DNA from: Salminus brasiliensis | Taxonomy: Eukaryota > Chordata > Actinopteri > Characiformes > Bryconidae | DNA length: 64,000 nt | Assembly: GCF_030463535.1 (NCBI RefSeq) | Contig: NC_132878.1 | Location: 25,745,925-25,809,924 of the forward strand | Direction: 5' to 3' | Shown here: piece by piece, positions 24,653 through 39,000 of the stretch | Layout of the letters: each line of letters opens with the position of its first letter | Position numbering within the stretch: the first letter of the stretch is position 1 | Position numbers and translations under genes: made by a program | Notes under the pieces: generated by a model | What the model saw: only the letters and a program-made list of their open reading frames with translations | Database searches by the model: none | Told to the model about the DNA's origin: nothing

Positions 24653-26841
24653 AGAGTGTGGCACCAGTTAGTTTCCTGCGACCATGCAAGAACAGGAAGT
24701 AGTCCACAGCTACTTCCTGACTGCTGAGCCGGGTTGTGCGTCAGCAGCCAGGAGCACTGCCAGCCAGAAAATACACAGACACACTCACACACACACACAC
24801 TCTGTCAGAATAGCCGGTTAGACAGATTTATGACCTATGTCAATCAAACTCTCGTCATATCCACAATGAAGATCAACAGAAACTTACTTTAGTGTTAAAA
24901 AAAAACATAAAATAAGAACAGGGTATATATATATATGCTGATTTGTGTTTGTGGATTAGGCTGATTTAGTGATGTGTGGTTGTGGTTTAGGCTGATATAG
25001 TGATGTGTGGTTGTGGTTTAGGCTGATTTAGTGATGTGTGGTTGTGATTTAGTGATGTGTGGTTGTGGTTTAGGCTGATTTAGTGATGTGTGGTTGTGGT
25101 TTAGTGATGTGTGGTTGTGGTTTAGGCTGATTGAGTGATGTGTGGTTGTGGTTTAGTGATGTGTGGTTGTGGTTTAGGCTCATTTAGTGATGTGTGTTGT
25201 GGTTTAGGCTGATTTAATGATGTGTGGTTGTGGTTTAGGCTGATTTAGTGATGTGTGTTGTGGTTTAGGCTGATTTTGTGATGTGTGTTGTGATTTAGGC
25301 TGATTTAGTGATGTGTGGTTGTGATTTAGTGATGTGTGGTTGTGATTTAGTGATGTGTGGTTGTGGTTAAGGCTGATTTAGTGATGTGTGTTGTGGTTTA
25401 CGCTGATTTAGTGATGTGTGTTTGTGATTTAGGCTGATTTAGTGATGTGTGGTTGTGGTTTAGGCTGATTTAGTGATGTGTGTTTGTGGTTTAGTGATGT
25501 ATGTTTGTGTTTAGGCTGATTTAGTGATGTGTGGTTGTGATTTAGTGATGTGTGGTTGTGATTTAGGCTGATTTAGTGATGTGTGGTTGTGGTTTAGGCT
25601 GATTTAATGATGTGTGGTTGTGGTTTAGTGATGTGTGTTTGTGTTTAGGCTGATTTAGTGATGTGTGGTTGTGATTTAGTGATGTGTGGTTGTGATTTAG
25701 TGATGTGTGTTTGTGGTTTAGGCTGATTTAGTGATGTGTGGTTGTGGTTTAGGCTGATTTAATGATGTGTGGTTGTGATTTAGTGATGTGTGTTTGTGGT
25801 TTAGGCTGATTTAGTGATGTGTGGTTGTGGTTTAGGCTGAGGTTTAGGCTGATTTAGTGATGTGTGGTTGTGGTTTAGGCTGATTTAGTGACGTGTGGTT
25901 GTGGTTTAGGCTGATTTAGTGATGTGTGGTTGTGGTTTAGGCTGAGGTTTAGGCTGATTTAGTGATGTGTGTTTGTGGTTTAGGCTGATTTAGTGATGTG
26001 TGGTTGTGATTTAGTGATGTGTGTTTGTGGTTAGGCTGATTTAGTGATGTGTGGTTGTGGTTTAGGCTGATTTAGTGATGTGTGGTTGTGATTTATTGAT
26101 GTGTGTTTGTGGTTAGGCTGATTAAGTGATGTGTGGTTGTGATTTAGTGATGTGTATTTGTGGTTTAGGTTGATTTAGTGATGTGTGGTTGTGATTTAGT
26201 GATGTGTATTTGTGGTTTAGGGTGATTTAGTGATGTGTGGTTGTGATTTAGTGAAGTGTGTTGTGATTTAGTGATGTGTGGTTGTGGTTTAGGCTCATTT
26301 AGTGATGTATGTTTGTGATTTAGGCTGATTTAGTGATGTGTGTTTGTGATTTAGGCTGATTTAGTGATGTGTGTTTGTGGTTTAGGCTGATTTAGTGATG
26401 TGTGTTTGTGGTTTAGGCTGATTTAGTGATGTGTGGTTGTGGTTTAAGCTGATTTAATGATGTGTGTTTGTGTTTAGGCTGATTTAGTGATGTGTGGTTG
26501 TGATTTAGTGATGTGTGGTTGTGATTTAGTGATGTGTGGTTGTGGTTAGGCTGATTTAGTGATGTGTGGTTGTGGTTTAGGCTGATTTAGTGATGTGTGG
26601 TTGTGATTTAGTGATGTGTGTTTGTGGTTAGGCTGATTAAGTGATGTGTGGTTGTGATTTAGTGATGTGTGTTTGTGGTTTAAGCTGATTTAGTGATGTG
26701 TGTTTGTGGTTTAAGCTGATTTAGTGATGTGTTTTTGTGTTTTAGGCTGATTAAGTAATGTGTGTTTCCTATTTTTTTCATTATTTTTAATACTTGGTCA
26801 TGTTTCCATATTTATTCCCATTTTTACAATCTTTTGTTAAT

Positions 26842-26883
<42 letters not shown>

Positions 26884-28878
26884 TTGTATATGGTTATTAT
26901 TATTTTCATTAGTTTTTAGTAGTCATACTAGTAGTAGTGACAGTATTAGTATATAACACAGGACTAGCTCAGCACCCATGTGGGCCTGTGCTGACCCTGT
27001 TGGTCCACCTAAAGCTCTGTAACACACACACACATACATACCCACACAGGGGAAGCTGGCATGGAGACTTTCCACATAGGTCTGAGTGCAGGGGAACTAT
27101 TTTCAGCGAGACATTCTGACATTCTTAAGAGTTCAGGAAGGTGAAGTGTTTTGAAAAATAGCATGTGTGTTCTAAGGCAGGAAAGGGCAGGGTCAGGAGG
27201 TTTACTTATTCATGAATGGAGAGTGTCTGTGATGGACAGAGTTCTGACCCACGCGCTTCCGTCCAGCAGCTCTGCATTTCAGACAGACGTTATGTAAAAT
27301 GATGAAATGTTGGGTGTTAAAGGGGTGAAGTGGAGATAACACCTGAAAAATGTGCACCCCCCCTTCCTGCCTTATTCTGTGCCCGACATCCTGTCCTGAA
27401 TGCATGTGTGAGTGTGCGTAAGTGTACTTTTGTGGAAAGTGCAAGTGTGTGCATTTGTTTGACTGTACAATAGCCACTATGTGTATGCGTGCATCCATGG
27501 GTGTCAGTCAGAATTTAGTCTAAATTTGGTCAGAGGCTTTGCAGAAAGAAGGTTTTGCTCAGCGCCTGCTCTGAATGCGTCCAACCAGTGTCAACTGGCT
27601 AAATCAAACAAATCTGTCGAAGAGAACTAGCAACCAATCATAAGCTGACTGCAAGTGATAAGAGTGTGCAGTAATGAGAAAATCAAAAGCTTTGCACTGA
27701 TGTTCCACCTCAACAGAAATACTGCAGTAAAGGCAGCCATCTTTCATCAAAAGCAAAAAAAATACAATTACAAGGGGAAACTGATCCATGAGATGGAGAA
27801 CAGGAAGCTGTATGAACATCCCTCAGTGTGTACATCAGCAGCCCTGATTTTGCCAATATCTTTTTAAATCATTTTATTACATCAATTATGGCTTCCCCAT
27901 ACAGCCAGGTGCCAGGTGCTTTGAGCTACTCCTAAAGGACACACTCTATACAGCATTTGCTGACCAGCTGAGATATTCAGAAACATCACTGAAAGTAAAA
28001 GAAGTATGTGCACCGAGGCAGTAGAGTAATATTACAGCATTTTATACAAATCTGACTTAGGTTACCCAGGTTACACATTTCTCTGTCCATTTTAACTGCA
28101 GAGTTACATACTGCAGTTTCTGGCGTGTCGAGTGCAGAGACGCTATTCTCACTGCTACAAGTCAGTGGAGCATCAACATGATTTTGAAGATGTTATTTTA
28201 AGGTAAAAGGCTGCATAGTGTTTAAGATTAAAGCTTAAAATAAAGTCTTCAACCTCTTTCATCTCATTTACATAAAACTAGGATTTTATGGGACAAATCG
28301 CAGTGCTTCTTCTACACCAGAGGTTCTCTTAGAGGTTCTTTTAGCTCCAGCTCAACTCAAAAAATTTGATTGGTCTGGGTTGGCTCTGATAGCTGTCTTG
28401 AGAAAATTGTTCTGTTCTTTATCATTGCTCCAAATGAGCTTTTTGGTGACTGTTTCTTTAAAAATACAAGTATATTTACCTATCTGTCTATTTGCATATC
28501 GCTGCTGTCAAGCAAAAAACTTTTTTCTATTTTCACTGTTTTTCACTTTTTGACATAATGTGAATCTGGCAGTTGTTCTTTACATTGTGTCAAAATGACA
28601 TGATAAACGGACCAATAGAAATCCTTCAAAATGCCTAGAATACAGTTTTTTTTACTTTGACTTTCATTGAAGGAATTTTCATAGAAAGTTGCCAGGTTGC
28701 AATTTTTTGCATGACAGCGACGATATGTTTGCATGTAAGAATTCCGTACCGTAAATCTGGAAACTCTTTGACCAGCACTCCCACCTCCATCTGAATGGAG
28801 GGCGTGTCCTCCAGGAGGATGATGTCAGCCAAGTGACCAATCACATTGTCCAGCCACGAACAGGTAGATTCCTGATAG

Positions 28879-28916
<38 letters not shown>

Positions 28917-29401
28917 AGAAAGAGAGAGTCAGATGCCTTATATAGTTTATAAACTAAATGAGTCTCAACAGTTCTCACTATCTACTATCACCTATCAACT
29001 GTCATTGTGCAATTTTCTACACATATTTCTCCAGGCTGGATGTTGAAAAAGCCATTATTCTACCTCGATGGTCAGTGTCCAATACTGACCTCTAGCATAG
29101 AGTCTTTCAGCTGACCAGAGGAGTTTCACACCAGACTTAACTATAAATATCCCCCCCCCACACACACACACACACACACTCCGACATACCAACACACACA
29201 GTCCAACATACACACACTAAATATCCTCAATATCCTCTAAGGAATTAAAAGCTCGTTTTCTTCATTTCCACGGAAACGGTCAGTGCGAAGGAAAGCCTTC
29301 AAAGACAGCAGGCAGGAAGTGGCCGAGCGGCCGACTTCCTGTTTTCAGTTAAGATGATGGATGGGTGATTTAAGTGGAACAGAGGACAGATAACAACCAC
29401 A

Positions 29402-29437
<36 letters not shown>

Positions 29438-32400
29438 ATTAAACAGCTGAGAATCTCTATGAGGATGTGAAAACATGTCTTAGGGTGTCACTTTCCCTGA
29501 TCTCAGGTGTATCTGAACTGATTACTCTGAGCATTCATTCATTACAGTCAAACAACAGTTGTTTTTTAGCTCCATATTTACCTGCTATCACTGCAGCAGA
29601 GTGCTCTGCGAGTGTTTTAGACAATTCTGGGTCATACAAGGCCCAGTCAAGGCTCTTTTGGCTCTGACAAGTGTACTGTGACCCAAAACTGGCCTGGCTG
29701 TAGCAGCCATATTTGAATTCTGAGCTACATGCTTCCTACATACAGTCTAACCTAGCACACACTTCTATTTTACCCCAAACTTGCCCAACTGTAACCAGCT
29801 GCGGCTGTGTTATGGCACCAGACTTAAACAGAGTCATTGCTGTCGTTTCACAGTGGTATGTGGGCCGGATGAAAGTACAGGTGTAGAATTGGGTCTTGTT
29901 TCTTATTGGTGTAGCGCAGCATAGTCACCCAGACTGGGAATCAAACCCTGGTCTCCCACATGGTGTAATAGCTCACTGGCAGCTAGTGGTTTTATCTCCT
30001 GCGCCACACCAACCCACACCAAAACAAAGGCTCTCAAGTGGCACAGCAAACCTTGTGTTGATCCCATCATTGAGAGATTGTCAGTTTAATACCAGTAGAT
30101 GCCACGGCCATCAATGGCCGGGAGTCCCAGAGAACACGGGGGAGTCCTAGTCAGTGAGTAGGAATTGGATATGACAGGGGATTTGTTTTTAAATATTATC
30201 TATCATATACATCTAACAGAATAACAATATATTTAAACCCTTTCCAGCAACCCATTCAAACAAAAGTCAATCACTTATCAGTCATAACATTAACACTGAC
30301 AGGTAAAGTCAAAAACATCTACATGCATATATCTGGGATCTACATATTATGCAGCAAGTGAACAGTCAGAGACATCATGCAACAAGTCAAAAGTACATCA
30401 GTTCTGTGATGCTGGATCTGTAGCTGACAAGCTAAAAAATGAGCTAGCATTAGCTAGTAGCATATTAACAGTTATGAAATTGTAACATTTGAAGCAAAAT
30501 GTGCAGATTATAGAAATTAGATGGATTTACCCCATTTATGTACCTTAATTTTAACACATCTACATGTACACAGAGGTCTGTATGTTCATTTGTGATTCTC
30601 CTCATCATGGGTTGTAGTTTTGGGTTATGGGAGTGGATAAGAACTAAAGAAAGCAACCCTGCAGTACAAAGGATTTTCCAGCTGTCCATGCAGTATACAG
30701 TGTGTGTATGTGTGTGAATATGTGTACCAGGTCTTTGAAGAGTGCTTTGAGCTGTTTGGCCTCGTCCTGCAGGCGGAACGCCAGCCTCTTCCTCATTTTG
30801 AGCGACGTGCAGATGACCCGCCCCCTCATGATGGCGCGAACGTACTCCACCATCACCCGCCTGTGCACCTCATTCACCAGTGTCTAGAAATCAAGCAGTC
30901 ATCACTCCATCAGTCAATCAGTGAATCAACCAATCTATTAGTCAATCAATTTCTCCACAATTCTGTTCAGATGGACGACTGTTTAAACAGTACACTCATT
31001 ATACCAGCTGTGACTGGAGGAACAATTTACACAATAGTGGAATATAGAGAACAAGAGAAGATCAACATATAAGATGCATTTCACCTCATTGGCTAAAACT
31101 GCTAAAACACATTTGTACACCTCAATTTTCCACCCTTTCTTTATCCGTTAAAGCTAGAATACACAGACTAGACAAACACAAACAAACCTGAACATTCGGA
31201 TGTGTCTGTCCTGTGCTGTCCTTTTGGGAATGTTCAGTAAGATAAGAATCTTCAAATCAGTTCAGATTCTCAATTCTAGATCACTACATTCTATATTTTC
31301 CCAACAGTCAAACACAGGCATGGCCATCAACCAAACGTTTGAGTCCTGGTGGACAAACTTTTCGAATGAAAAAAGCTATTTTTGTTACTGTGCCTTTAAG
31401 ACCAATAAATGCAAATAAACTCTGCTCTGATTGGCTTCCATGTCATATGCCTTATTAAAAAATGCAGTCCAGACTAAAAGAACTTCAATATTAATGGGTG
31501 GGGCTCTGAATTTTTGGTATTATGTAAATTGAATTAGTTAATGCTTGGTTCTTGTGACATCACTTATAATGTGTGTGTGTGTGTGTGTGTGTACCTGATA
31601 TGGAGGGCAGTCCATTCTGCGGAATTTTTTAAAGTGCTGTTTGATGGAGGCCTCAATGCTCTCGTAGGCCTCAGTGTTATTCAGCCATTTCTTCCTCAGC
31701 AGCTTATCGAAGAAGGGCTGCAGGGCAGAGGAAACACATCTGCATTAAATGTGTGTGTGGGCTTGTCTGAACACTCACTGATCACTGGTCACTTTATTTC
31801 ATTCAAGGTCATGGTACTTATAAAAATGCTCAATAAAGTGATAGAGCTCATCCACTTTGTTAGGAGGTGTGATCAGAGTTGGCAAAAGCTAGTAGTCTTT
31901 ATTTAGTTCAATGAGTTGAAGTAAATGTTGGACTGGTCTTTCTTCAGTGTGTTTTAGTGATAATACTGTTATTTGTACTCAGGTATATTAGTTAGGGAAA
32001 AGAATATCTTTTCCATTTTAGTCATTATCATTTAGTTTCTAATGACTTTGTTGGGGGTTAAAGTCACATTAGGGACAGCATCTGAACTGCTTTGTATTTC
32101 TGCACATCTGAGACTGCAGCTTTAGGTTTTTATTTTAGACCAAATCTTGATGAAAAAGAGAAGAACAGTGTCTACCAAATTTCACTTGATATGTTGAAAG
32201 ATGCTGGGTGTACTTTTACTGCAGTTCTAGAAGTTTCTCAGTACTATTTCCATTCTTCTACTCAATCTGTTTTGCTTTTACAACACTCATTATTTTAGTA
32301 AAAGTAAAAAGGGCCTTATTCACCCCAACTGTTCTTTAAACCTACTTCACTAAGATTCTGACATTCATCAAAGTTTTCTTATTTGTTGAATTTTGAGGTC

Positions 32401-33021
32401 AATGAGGTGAATTTCATCATTTATGGATTGATGTCACATTTACCATACCACCTTATTCACTATTGCTTTTCACTATTTTGTATTTTTATTCTTGTTGTTC
32501 ACTCATATGTTGAGCTATCTGGTCTCGACCAGAGGAAGATTCCCCATTTGAGTCTTGGTATCTTTCAGGGTTTCTTCCTCTTGATCCTCTTGAGTTTTTT
32601 TCTTGCTGCTGTTGCCCTTGACTTCCTCAAAATAAAAACTCGGACCCAGATTTCTGTGATTCATCATTATAACTAGCAGAGCTGCAAAGAAATCTGAGTG
32701 TAAAAAACACATCTGACACAGACGTTTTGTTGGAATTGCTCTCAAAGCCAATGCTTTTACCTGAGTGTGAGTTTAAGGTACTTTAAGCTGTTTTATTTCA
32801 CAGTAAATTACAAACATGTAACAATACTAATACGATAATACTAATACGAATACGAAAATCTGATCTGATCATGAGCTCATCTTACCCTGATGCTTTCGAA
32901 CAATTGGTCCGTTAGAACTCGTACAGACTGGTTGATGATGCGTTCGAGTGATGAGTGTGCTCTCTGGGACGAGTCTTCACTACCCAGAGGATCACACTGC
33001 CTACAGCGTTCCACAAAACTC

Positions 33022-33055
<34 letters not shown>

Positions 33056-36000
33056 TATAATAATTAGTTTAAAAGAAAAATTATTACAAATTATTAAATA
33101 CTTTTTAAAATGTTTTCTCTCCTAAGTTTGTAATCTAGTCTAATTTGTACATAATGGCACAACCCTGAAGGACATGTGCTTATCAGGTTATCAGTGCAAT
33201 GCTGTATTTGTCCCGGCTGTAACAGAAACACTCTTAACTTTAAGGCATCTTAATGTAAAATTATTTGATTCCAACTTTCAATTGAAATTAATTACTAGTT
33301 GATATTGGTCCATTCTTCATAAAGTAATACAAATATCATTCATCTATCATTAAATGTTCAGACAATGTAAAGATAAAAAATAAGAACACTTCTATGCATT
33401 TCACTTATAAGCACAGGCCTGTGTAGCTGGACTATAAGCATAGAGTTGTACCTGAATGGAGGAACGCAGTTAGCCAGGGCGATGGTTCGAGACACGTAAC
33501 CGTCACCCCGATCTCCAAACTCTGCCTGAGTCTCATGGAACATCTCTACTTTTCTCTGAAAACTAATTATAAGCACACACACACACACACACACACATTG
33601 CATTAGCATATGCACTAGTGGTGTAATGGTAAAAAAAAAAGTGGTTTCGTACAAATATGGTACAAAAATAAAAATCAAGACTAGCCCAGGTTTCATTTGA
33701 TCAGTCGTGCAAGCTACAGTTTATTCCATTTAGTGCCATATAGTCCCCCTGAGGTAACTTGAGGTAGTTACAGTCTGAAGTGTGTTAATTAAACAGTAAA
33801 GTTGCATGTTAGCATTCTCAATGTTTCCACACACATAAATGCTGACACATCGTCTAATCTACTTATTTCATGAGTTGAAATAAGAAGTGAATATTCACAA
33901 AATCAGTGAAATACCTATTTATTAAAAAAGAACATTGTTCACTACTCTCTACACACAGTGAAATTCCCTTTCAGCTGAATGTTTTTACACCCTGTGGTTT
34001 GGTCCCACTCTTAAAATGTCTGAATCCCCCATGAAGTTATCTTCGGAGGAAACTACTAGGGCAGCAGGAATGCATCTTCTATCAGCAAGAGCTGAAGAGA
34101 AGTCATTTACCAAGTTAGCACGCTAGTGAAGTCTAAATAAAGTGTTATTATAAAGTTATTATCCTTACCTGTGCAGGAAGTCGGCCAGTCCGTTAAGAGT
34201 GCATCTGGCTACTCGAGCGCCCAATAGCTGGCTAACACCTGTGGATCTGTCCAGGTCCACCTTCAACCTCTGTAAACACACACAAACACACATATTAGCA
34301 CACACAGAATCTTTGTGCTGTGTTCAGCTTGAAATATCTTTCATTAGTTCTGACATGCAGCTCACTGACACCAGCAAAGAAAATGCATTGAATAAGCAGA
34401 TTTTAAAGTTTCAAACCATACCTTATGGTTAATGAGTAGTGATTTTATTGTGATATGACAGAATTAATAGATATCCTTTATATTAAAATATTTTTTTTTT
34501 AATTATCATAAAGTTTATGTGAGTGACTGTGAATTTTACCTGTATGATTGAGCGTGCAAGGCCAGACTGGTATTCCTCAATGTGCAGCGCCTGAGCCCAC
34601 CTCTTCTCCTCGTCTTCCAGAACCTGAGACAGCTCTGTAGTTACCTTATCCTGTGCACACATTATAATACAAGGCCACATTACAAGCTGGTATTTACTAT
34701 AATTAACTGCCTTGACATAATTGCTATAATTTGGCTATAATTATGTATAATAACGCTATAATCTGTGAGTCTCAGTGCTTCTGCTTCATCTCTTTAGACC
34801 CCTCCAATATGTTACAGCATGTTTCCTGAACACTGTCCATGGTGCTGAACGCAAACACTTTTTCGGGCCCATTCCGGGACTTTATCAGTGTAAGAGAAAC
34901 TGGTGCACTAAGATTGTTTACATACAGGACAAAAATAGTATACTGAAAACAGTGGTAACTTAAAATTAAAGGAGTAAAAAGCATTAGAATACACATACAT
35001 GTGCTTGTATATAATTCTTATGCAAATACATAACACCATATTATATAGACCATATTATAGCTAATTGTGTTTACCCAGACAGTGTTGAGACACTCCTGTT
35101 CCAGTCTGTCAATGACTTCAGCAGGTAACAGTGGCTCCAGAGCAGAGCAATCTATAGAGCCCATCGCTCTCACTGTGGCCAACACGTCCCTGCAACACAC
35201 AACTTTACTGTTAGCCTGAACCCAACAAACAGCATCAAAGTAGTGATATGAGGCACTTGTGCTGTTTGGCCATAAAAAAAGGACTGGTGCAAAGTACCAA
35301 TCTTTTGTTTCACCTTGGGTGCTTTTTTTGGCCTGCACTCATCTCCACTGTAATACCATTAGAGACAAGGTGTTCAAGACTCAATGTCAAGTATATTTTA
35401 AATAGCTTATAGGTAATTGTACTCAATAAATAATCATTTAAAAATAGCATGTTAACTCTACCTTGTGAAATGTGGGTGCAAATACTGGTAAGGTTACAGT
35501 CTGTCCCTTCTGCTTGGCGTTAACGTTAGGCTGCTTAGAATAATGTTTTTCTTATTTTAGACAATCTGGGATGTATTTGTTGTGCATTTACTGTGGATAT
35601 TGCATTAGGCCAATGTAATCGTTCTGTGCTATGTTTACTACTGAGCATGATATGTTCTGGACTCCAGGACTTCAACACTGTGTGCTTAGTATGGTTTATA
35701 AGAACATTGTATGGTTTCAGGCACATATATTAAATTTGGGACTGCAAACATAAAAGCCTTTGTGAGTGCACTCCTGCTGGTGTTAGTTTCCTCCCTTTCA
35801 ATGATAAACACAAAAGCTGCATTTGAGAATTAATCACTTCCCCATGGTGGAGACTACCCTGATAGATGTATGGAAGTTCATGAGGTGTTTCTAAAAAGGG
35901 CTATGTTAAAATATTAACTGGGTTTATTTGAGCATCCAGGAACGAGTCTAAGAAATCACTGATACAATGCAGTACTCAAGCAGTATCTGGTCAAAGAATG

Positions 36001-39000
36001 CGGTATCAGTATACGGCCAAAGTCGGCAGGCAGAACTACTCGCAGAACACTAGCCAACAGTAGCCTTATATTAGCATTAAATAAGTAAAAAAAAAAATTG
36101 AATAAAAAAAATAAATAAATAAATTTAAATTAGTAGTTAGTTGATGATGAATTTGTAATGAGAGAGGATGAGAAGGGGGTGTATGCATATATGAATATAC
36201 CTGTTGTAGATGTTGTAGATCCAATCCAGCAGTGAGTAGATGTCAGTGATCTGCACAGGCCCAGAGGTGATGATCTTCAGGCGTTTGGCCACGGCCCTGT
36301 GATAACTCTGCATGTAAACCTGTAACACGGTGAAATCCGTCGGATACACCGCCACCACGTTCCTCCTGGCTGCGTCCATGTCCTCCACCACACGGCCCCT
36401 CAGACGCTCCAAAAACACAGCCATCTGCCCTGCAGCCAGCCCCCCTGGCTGTGGCAGTGACCAGTCAGCAGCTTCGCCCACTGCCTCCGCCCACTTCAGC
36501 CTTAGCTTCCTGGGCCGCTTGCTAGGACGGGCCCCCTCATGCAGGTCAGAATGGGCTCCCTCGCGCAGGTCGGAATCGTCCCCTTCACTGAGGTGCTGGT
36601 CCTCCTCACGGAGGTTGGCTTGGGCCTCCTGGCGCAGTGCCCAGACATGGTCGGCATGCTCCTCCTGCTGAATGACGAGGACCACAAGACCCAGCTGTGG
36701 TCCGGCACATGGTTGGCGTAGCGACTCGCGCACCACGTCCCACATTTCCCTTTGCAGTGCTTCGTACAGCAGCTCCACGTCTTTGACCTTGCGGAGACTC
36801 GCATCCCACGGACTGGGGGGCTCTTCCTCGCACAGCCCCGCCACCAGGGGGAGCCGGAGAGGAGAGGAGAATGAGGGAGGAGATACGGCAGTGGGTGTGG
36901 TTGCAGTGGGTGGAGTTTGGGCAAAAAGGGCTGGGTCTAAAGCACACTCTCTCTCCAGCTCCTGGATGTGGGTGTCAGCTAGGAGGAGGTCCCTCTGGTT
37001 GACCAGCTGCAGAATTTCTAGGACTGTGAGAATCATTAAGACACAGTCAAAACAAAGCAATGTCTAAAAGATAAAAGTTACCATATTTAAATGAAGAAAA
37101 GAGATTTTTTAAATATTACTGATGAAAGTATTTCAGCTCACTGAAAGAAATGGAAAAATTCAATTTCTTTTTATTATTATTGTTTTATTGTGATTTTAAC
37201 TTGATTGAGTTATTGCTCATTGTACACATTATTTTTATTATTGATTTTGCAACATATTTATCATTTGTGACTAAAATGTGAATGCTATATGGAATGTAAA
37301 TTAAACTATGTATAGTAGTTACTTAACTATAATTTATTACGCCAATTTGTAATTCTGTTTAAATATTATAGCAAAATATACCAAGCACAAAAATTGAAGG
37401 CTCCAGAGTGGCGCGACTGTCAACGATTAAATTGCTAGGTCTATGATTGGGAGATCACAAGTTGATTTCCTAGTGAGGTGACAGGCATCCGTAATCAGGA
37501 TGGATGGCCCTCAGGATAGACTGTCCTTCCCCTCCCCTCATTACCACAACTGGTAGAAGGCTGGCTTCAAATGGTTCTAAGGAGGCATGTGCTAATCTTC
37601 ACCCTCCCTTGTGATAGGCGGAGTCCCAGCTGGTGAGTGAAAAATTTCAGAAATTATTAAATTGGGGAGGAAATTTGAAATGTTATTATTTTCCCAGCTA
37701 ACATGTCCATGTGGGGCCTGTATGGTTAGCTCAACTGGGAACCAAAAGGTTTTGTCCTGTTGGCCCCTGATATGGGTGTCCACCAAGGTCATTGATGGGA
37801 CCAGAAAGAGTAAAGCATGGGCACCATCTGGGTAGAACACTATATACACTGTTAAAAGTATAAGCCCCTTGAGAAACTTTTGGAGGATCTTTAGTTTGAA
37901 ACTATGAAGGAACCTCTTAACGTGCTTCGATGAACCTTTAAATAACCATTTTCTTTAAAAAACCTTTTCTTAAAGGGTCTTCCACAGTTTTAAATTGAAA
38001 AATCTCCAAAAGTTCCCTGGGACCCATGTGAGACCCATTTGAGGACCCATTTGGGAACCCAATTGAGCCCAAGTAACAAAGTATGTACGAACCGATGCCC
38101 ACCTGGAACCCACCTAGCCCACGTTTCATCCACGTGAGCCCCACATGGGCATGCTGGCTGTGTTTGATCCATCTGAAATTAATCTAATCCTAATCCAAAA
38201 TTTTTCAAGAGATGTTATAACTTTAAGGACTCCTGTTTCCACCCTCTCTTGGCCAGAGCTGAAGTTGGATTATTTCGTTAACATGACTGAAAAGAGATTG
38301 ATCATGACTCGAATTTCATGATCATGGTGGTGGTTATTTGTTGTATAAGTAATATGAGGGACAATCCAGTGCAAAATACTTTTAACTGCAACATTATTAG
38401 TCTCTGCGTTTGTTCATTTAGATAGGTTCAGTAAGGCCCCGCCCACCCAGCATCATATTAAAGGTGAGGACTCTCCATTGCTATGTGAGTGATTATAACC
38501 TCCTCTTGAATGCATAATGTGTTCAAAGATTAAATGAGGGTGTTGTTTTCTCATTAAGTGAGATATCTTGTTCAGAGCGGGTTGTGTGTTGATACAGCTT
38601 CTAGCATTTCCCTTATATAACGGAATCTGCAGTGCGGCAAACGTATGTCATTTCCTTTCTGAGCTCTGGCGTCTGATTGGGCGATGACTCAATGTCTCTC
38701 TGGGAACTTTGGCTGGTCGTTAAGAGCGAAGTATCACAGTTAAGCTTGCGGAAGTCTCTGACTTCCACCTTGTTAAGGTTACACACACACACAAACACAT
38801 TGATGGCCTTCCAATAAAGGATTCAGGTTCAGAACTGTTATCCGGCAGAGAACATTGCAACACAAGCAAATCAGAGCCTACAAAGTGTTCGGACCAACAG
38901 TTCAGAACAACAGCAGCTAGGTCAAGACACAGTGTTTCGGACGACAGAATGTTCTTTAAGAGGGGGGTAAACAGGCTGAGGAAAGGCTTGGGTCAGGTCA

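Noticed and set aside
24945..26765. CRISPR-like regular repeats
   Set aside because: Units are contiguous, with no unique spacers, and the host is a vertebrate; this is a minisatellite.
36330..37067. Open frames on the plus strand across exoc3l2 exon 3
   Set aside because: Shadow frames of a GC-rich real exon on the minus strand that has family-conserved sequence and fitting splice sites.
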